Assembly (NCBI GenBank): GCA_015661855.1
Contig: DQVH01000123.1
Location: forward strand, 1-9,217
DNA: 9,217 nt
Direction: 5' to 3'
From: Desulfurococcales archaeon
Lineage (GTDB): Archaea > Thermoproteota > Thermoprotei_A > CAZTBM01 > SZUA-1508
Of this stretch, positions 6,459 to 9,217 are shown piece by piece. The notes under the pieces were generated by a model, which worked only from the letters and a program-made list of their open reading frames with translations, was not told the origin of the DNA and ran no database searches. Position 1 is the first letter of the stretch, and every line of letters starts with the position of its first letter. Made by a program: the position numbers and the translations under genes.

Positions 6459-6466
6459 TTTATAAA
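6459..6466 (-). promoter_or_regulatory. TATA element for kptA
   Basis: TTTATAAA (self-complementary) lies about 40 nt upstream of GTG 6422. Transcription starting about 25 nt downstream would give a leader of roughly 15 nt that still contains the GGTG ribosome binding site. It falls inside the longer open frame that starts at ATG 6494, which argues against that longer start. Confidence 0.45.
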
Positions 6467-6560
6467 TGCTATTTTTACCTTCACTATAGTACATATAGTA
6501 TTTACGTCCTAAACTTTTCCTAGACTTTCAAAATATTCAACAATAGACTAAAAAGATTTC

Positions 6561-7262
6561 TTGACAACATGTATGGAGGGAATTCTATATTCTTTGGAGT
6601 GTACTTACACTTTCAGGATTAGGGTTTAAACCATGAAGGTTAGTGGTGTTGGTATTGTAAGATGGGTGTATATACTGAGGTATAGGTATAAGATTTCTTT
6701 TAAGGAGATAGCCATAGTTCACCACTAATACTTAAAGGTAATACCTAAAGATTACGCTAATGGAGTTTCAGTACTGGAATTTCTATAAGGTCTAAGATAT
6801 ATCGTGGCTTAGTATAAGCAGCTACGTAATAGTATTAGCTGAGAAAGTATATCCAATAAATACGTTCATGCACGAGGAAGAAAATATCCATCACTTGAAA
6901 ATGTAATACAAGTCTTAAGAGATTTAGCTGAAAAGTACAACTATAAAATCTCTATAGCAGACCCGGTTAAGCATGCTATTAAACTGGGTAACTTATTAAC
7001 CTTAAGTATTATAATGCTTAACTTCTTAAGTAGGGCATTGAAACTCCTAAATGATATCAACATAGTTAACATTAAGAATAGTTTACCCAAGAGGACTATC
7101 AATGAGAATACAAGGACATACCATACTAGTGTAGACTATGCTAATAGAATGCTTAAAAAGAAGAGTAGAATAGCAATTGACGTGTAAGTGTCAACAATAT
7201 CAGTCGCTTCATTAATATTCTTCTTATTCTTTCAGATTATAGGTGTAAAGTATAGAAAATGA
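6561..7262 (+). pseudogene. Possible decayed gene(s), one frame broken by several stops; family not identified
   Basis: This covers most of the roughly 900-base gap between kptA and the corrinoid gene. One plus-strand frame gives protein-like segments separated by stops at 6627, 6726, 6786, 6810, 6840, 7185 and 7260. Segment 6633-6725 encodes 31 residues including RYRYKISFKEIAIVHH, similar in feel to an HTH stretch of transposases. Segment 6843-7184 is open for 114 codons without any ATG/GTG/TTG start before ATG 7014; it includes YVHARGRKYPSLENV (residues 7-21 of the segment) and VLRDLAEKYNY (24-34). That motif order weakly recalls the start of NYN/PIN-like ribonuclease domains. The last segment (7188-7259) is short and hydrophobic. 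Mixed stop types argue against recoding. It could be one decayed gene, two, or partly chance. No inverted repeats marking an IS end were seen, and no intact gene was found on either strand. Confidence 0.3.
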
Positions 7263-7325
7263 ATAATGTAAAGTTTTAAAATACCGTTATTTATCATCAT
7301 TATATAGCTTAAGTAGTTAATTAGG

Positions 7326-7332
7326 GGCGTGA
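7326..7332 (+). promoter_or_regulatory. Ribosome binding site for the GTG start of the corrinoid protein gene
   Basis: GCGTGAT, within GGGGCGTGAT, resembles the GGTGAT consensus and ends 6 nt before GTG 7339. An A+T-rich stretch with TTTTAAAATA around 7274-7283 is a possible TATA region; it is not distinctive enough to annotate on its own. Confidence 0.5.
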
Positions 7333-7338
7333 TAGAGA

Positions 7339-8001
7339 GTGTCATCGCCTAAAGATGACCTACTTGAAGAAATTAAGAGATTATTTATTGAGTTAAGTGA
7401 TCTTCAGGTGATTATTGAGAAGGTTAAGATAGCTTTGAATAGGTATGACCCCTTAACTATTATTGAGAAAGCACTTAAACCAGCTATGGATGAAATTGGT
7501 AGACTATATGAAGCTGGTGAGTACTTTCTACCAGAACTTATTCTAGCTAGTGATATGTTTAAGAAGATAATGGATACACTCTTAAAACCAGCAATATACT
7601 CTGGGAAAGAGTCACCTCGTAAACTAGGTAGAGTGGTTATTGGAACTGTTGAAGGTGATATACATGATATCGGAAAGAATATTGTTGCAGCACTTCTTGA
7701 AGTAGCAGGTTTTGAGGTAATAGATTTGGGTGTTGATGTTCCTGTAGAGAAGTTTATTGAGGCGGTGAAGAAATATAATCCAGATATTCTTGCTATGTCA
7801 GCACTATTAACAACAACTAAGGAGAATATGCGTAAAGTTATCGAGGCATTAAAGAGAGAGGGATTAAGGGATAAGGTTAAAGTGATTATAGGTGGTGCTG
7901 CCGTATCGGAAGATTACGCTAGAGAGATTGGTGCTGATGCTTATGGCTCAACAGCGAGTGATGGTGTGAGAAAATGTAAAATGCTTGTTAACGCTAAATA
8001 G
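7339..8001 (+). CDS. Methyltransferase-type corrinoid (B12-binding) protein, MtaC/MttC-like
   Basis: This is a cobamide carrier: a substrate-specific methyltransferase would methylate its Co(I), and a second one would pass the methyl on to a thiol or tetrahydropterin. Seen in 220 residues: a helical cap (about 7-90) with the family block IGRLYEAGEYFLPELILAS (53-71); then a Rossmann-like B12 domain (about 96-220) with GTVEGDIHDIGKN (102-114), containing D-x-H-x-x-G with H109 as lower axial ligand of cobalt, SAL (154-156) and IIGGAAVS (183-190), which hold the nucleotide tail. Length and motif order match stand-alone corrinoid proteins of methylamine, methanol or betaine systems, not methionine synthase. 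The GTG start is chosen by its ribosome binding site. The gene appears monocistronic here: no MtaB/MttB-like partner or reactivase lies in the window. The substrate cannot be told. Confidence 0.93.
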   Translation: MSSPKDDLLEEIKRLFIELSDLQVIIEKVKIALNRYDPLTIIEKALKPAMDEIGRLYEAGEYFLPELILASDMFKKIMDTLLKPAIYSGKESPRKLGRVVIGTVEGDIHDIGKNIVAALLEVAGFEVIDLGVDVPVEKFIEAVKKYNPDILAMSALLTTTKENMRKVIEALKREGLRDKVKVIIGGAAVSEDYAREIGADAYGSTASDGVRKCKMLVNAK

Positions 8002-8008
8002 CATTTTA

Positions 8009-8782
8009 CTAGTCAAAGCCTCCCTGTAACTTACGAATAGCTTCTCTCAGCATCTCCCTCTCTATAGCATACTTATGTTCTAGATCTCCCTCAACACCTT
8101 TTAACCGTTTAGATAGATTAATTATTGCCTCTTCACGTCCATAACATATTATTACGTCTCCCACTTCTATTCTTGTATTAGCTTTAGGTGCACCAATATA
8201 CCTCTCAACCCCATTAACTTTACGATATATGCCTAAAACTATAATACCCTCACGCTCTAATTCAAGCTCTTTTAATGTTTTACCTGCTAACCAACTGTCC
8301 TTCTTAACCTTGAACTGTGATATAGTATAGCCTTTACTTAAGCCTAAGAGCTGTTCATAGTCGTATACGCGTATTGTAGTCCAGCGTTCGAGTGCTTTTT
8401 CAATGAGTTTAGCCATCCACTTATATATGAGTTTTGATCTAGCAAAAAGGTATAATGCGAGTAGTCCTATGGCAAGCCAAAACCCTCTATAAGCCATTTC
8501 CTCAGGAGTTCTGCCCACGAATGTTAAAACCAGTGTTGCCATAGCTGAGGTTATTCCAGCACTACCTAGTAACATTAGTATACGAATTATCTTCCTACGA
8601 ACTGGATGTGAAACGACAATCTCCGACTCTGATGTTGTAAAACCTGTACCAGAAAACGCTGATTGTGCTTGAAATGCAGCAACCTCATTAGGTAAACCCG
8701 TCATCCTAAGAGCAACAGTTCCAATTCTAACAACAATAATCGAAAATAATATAACTAGAAGTAGTGAGACTAAAGCTATCAT
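8009..8782 (-). CDS. Membrane protein with C-terminal TrkA-C (RCK-C) domain
   Basis: Seen in 257 residues: membrane segments at about 1-25, 65-90 and 98-115; between the first two, SAFSGTGFTTSESE (41-54) has a GTGFT motif like the pore or filter loops of Trk/Ktr-type K+ transporters, followed by HPVRRKIIRILMLLG (59-73). Residues about 150-230 form a TrkA-C domain (SWLAGKTLKELELEREGIIV at 163-182, then IEVGDVIICYG at 205-215), a module that binds small regulatory ligands. A charged helical tail (about 232-252) may be a coiled coil. With a single GTGFT loop it is too small to be a full TrkH, so oligomeric channel, transporter or sensor are all possible. The ATG follows AGGTG (8795-8791, 8-nt spacing) and a clear TATA box. 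It is convergent with the corrinoid gene; the stops are 7 nt apart. Domain call firm, function uncertain. Confidence 0.82.
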   Translation of the reverse strand: MIALVSLLLVILFSIIVVRIGTVALRMTGLPNEVAAFQAQSAFSGTGFTTSESEIVVSHPVRRKIIRILMLLGSAGITSAMATLVLTFVGRTPEEMAYRGFWLAIGLLALYLFARSKLIYKWMAKLIEKALERWTTIRVYDYEQLLGLSKGYTISQFKVKKDSWLAGKTLKELELEREGIIVLGIYRKVNGVERYIGAPKANTRIEVGDVIICYGREEAIINLSKRLKGVEGDLEHKYAIEREMLREAIRKLQGGFD

Positions 8783-8840
8783 AGTATAGACACCTAGTAT
8801 AAACTTACACCCTCCACTTTGGAAAGAGTTTAAACACCCT

Positions 8841-8850
8841 ATTTATATAA
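8841..8850 (-). promoter_or_regulatory. TATA box for the TrkA-C protein gene
   Basis: On the minus strand TTATATAAAT at 8850-8841 is a strong TATA match about 60 nt before ATG 8782. Transcription would start near 8820, giving a leader of about 38 nt with the AGGTG ribosome binding site at 8795-8791. Confidence 0.55.
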
Positions 8851-8943
8851 CTTAATTACGCATAGAATAGTGTGTCATTTATAATATTAGTCATCAAACT
8901 TATTAAGTTAATTTAGAGCAGCCAATGTAGTAGCCATTGCGAG

Positions 8944-8969
8944 GAAACCACATATTAGGGTGGGGTTTC
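8944..8969 (-). repeat. Inverted repeat just after the sRNA D box
   Basis: On the minus strand GAAACC-CC-AC pairs with GTGGTTTC (8 bp with a 2-nt bulge, loop CCTAATAT). Its first two bases (GA) are the end of the D box, so it could compete with the kink-turn or mark the 3' processing or termination site. It may also be chance. Confidence 0.3.
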
Positions 8970-9020
8970 AGCACCAGAAACCTTCTTCACTTATCCGACT
9001 ATCTAGCCTTCATCATCTAC
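8965..9020 (-). ncRNA. Probable box C/D guide sRNA (2'-O-methylation guide)
   Basis: Minus strand, in order: C box ATGATGA (9016-9010), 12-nt spacer/guide AGGCTAGATAGT (9009-8998), D' box CGGA (8997-8994), 3-nt spacer TAA, C' box GTGAAGA (8990-8984), 12-nt guide AGGTTTCTGGTG (8983-8972), D box CTGA (8971-8968). Two exactly 12-nt guides, a 3-nt D'-C' spacer and a total of about 56 nt match archaeal C/D sRNAs. C and D are perfect; D' (CGGA for CTGA) and C' (one mismatch) keep the GA dinucleotides needed for kink-turns. By the N+5 rule the predicted targets are ACTATCTAGCCT (methyl on the fifth base, U) and CACCAGAAACCT (methyl on the fifth base, A). It starts within about 10 nt of the upstream gene's stop, so it may be processed from that mRNA. 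Ends are estimated. Confidence 0.7.
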
Positions 9021-9026
9021 TCGATT

Positions 9027-9215
9027 TTATTTTACTATTAGGCTAGTAATATATTTTACTAAGTAAAATAGAGTTAGTATGATGACAACATAGGCTACTA
9101 TTTTAATTAGCCTATCAATACTACTCTTACTCTTCCCTCTAATTATAGAAGTTAACATCAACAATGTTAGAATAGCATATAGTACTAGTATAGCTTGTAC
9201 TATGATATCATTATT
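9027..9215 (-). CDS. Small membrane protein, C-terminal 62 residues only (5' end outside window)
   Basis: The frame is open from the right edge to stop TAA at 9029-9027. Seen: two hydrophobic helices, about residues 4-25 (IIVQAILVLYAILTLLML) and 37-61 (IKIVAYVVIILTLFYLVKYI), separated by a basic loop RGKSKSSIDR (26-35). This looks like the end of a small multi-pass membrane protein. No family is recognisable from this fragment. The positively charged loop suggests that it faces the cytoplasm. The C/D sRNA-like element begins right after its stop on the same strand. Confidence 0.6.
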   Translation of the reverse strand, partial: NNDIIVQAILVLYAILTLLMLTSIIRGKSKSSIDRLIKIVAYVVIILTLFYLVKYITSLIVK

Positions 9216-9217
9216 CA

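Noticed and set aside
6623..6632. GGTTTAAACC palindrome as an operator or IS end
   Set aside because: It is a single 10-bp palindrome in the decayed region with no second copy at a matching distance and no target-site duplication.
9052..9070. Near-perfect palindrome TATTTTACT-A-AGTAAAATA
   Set aside because: It falls inside the coding part of the partial membrane protein gene, is made almost only of A and T, and has no partner copy; it could be chance.
9079..9085. ATGATGA on the plus strand as a second C box
   Set aside because: No D' or D box (CTGA-like) follows at the required 10-14 nt spacing, and it is antisense to a coding frame.
9090..9115. Inverted repeat ATAGGCTA ... TAGCCTAT with a 10-nt loop
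   Set aside because: It is within the coding frame of the partial membrane protein, with no T-rich tail or direct repeats that would mark a terminator or IS end.

Overview
The window looks like a low-GC, hyperthermophile-type archaeal chromosome, most likely Thermoproteota (crenarchaeal). The reasons are: a CTP-dependent-type riboflavin kinase fused to a winged helix; a proline tRNA gene with a bulge-helix-bulge intron; a KptA/Tpt1 RNA 2'-phosphotransferase; a box C/D guide-RNA-like locus; GGTGA-type ribosome binding sites; TATA-like promoters; and heavy use of ATA and AGA/AGG codons. The genus cannot be fixed from this sequence alone.

Layout. (a) 1-1493, minus strand: a RibU-like riboflavin S component followed 27 nt later by a CitG-family protein that runs off the left edge. 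(b) 1494-1603: a compact divergent control region with a palindromic TATA-like element and repeated GTTATC words. (c) 1604-5512, plus strand: a tight four-gene cluster of HTH-riboflavin kinase (RbkR type), an ECF S component of unknown substrate, a fused double ECF ATPase, and EcfT. Conserved EcfT sequence lies upstream of the first ATG, which implies an unusual ATT start at 4718. (d) 5548-5664, minus: tRNA-Pro(TGG) with a 40-nt intron and encoded CCA. (e) 5763-6422, minus: KptA. (f) 6423-7338: about 900 bases with no intact gene, but with a stop-riddled frame that looks like gene remains. (g) 7339-8001, plus: a methyltransferase-type corrinoid protein. (h) 8009-8782, minus: a membrane protein with a TrkA-C/RCK-C domain. 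(i) 8965-9020, minus: a probable box C/D sRNA placed directly behind (j) the 3' end of a small membrane protein gene cut by the right edge.

How they work together. Regions a-c form a flavin uptake and trapping locus. RibU-like and a second S component can each dock on the EcfT/EcfAA' energy module, the kinase turns riboflavin into FMN, and its winged helix probably senses flavin status and acts on the control region it shares with ribU. The second S component is the main open question. The ATPase appears to have one normal and one degenerate ATP site. Regions d, e and i are all RNA processing or modification functions. The corrinoid protein has no methyltransferase partner inside the window.
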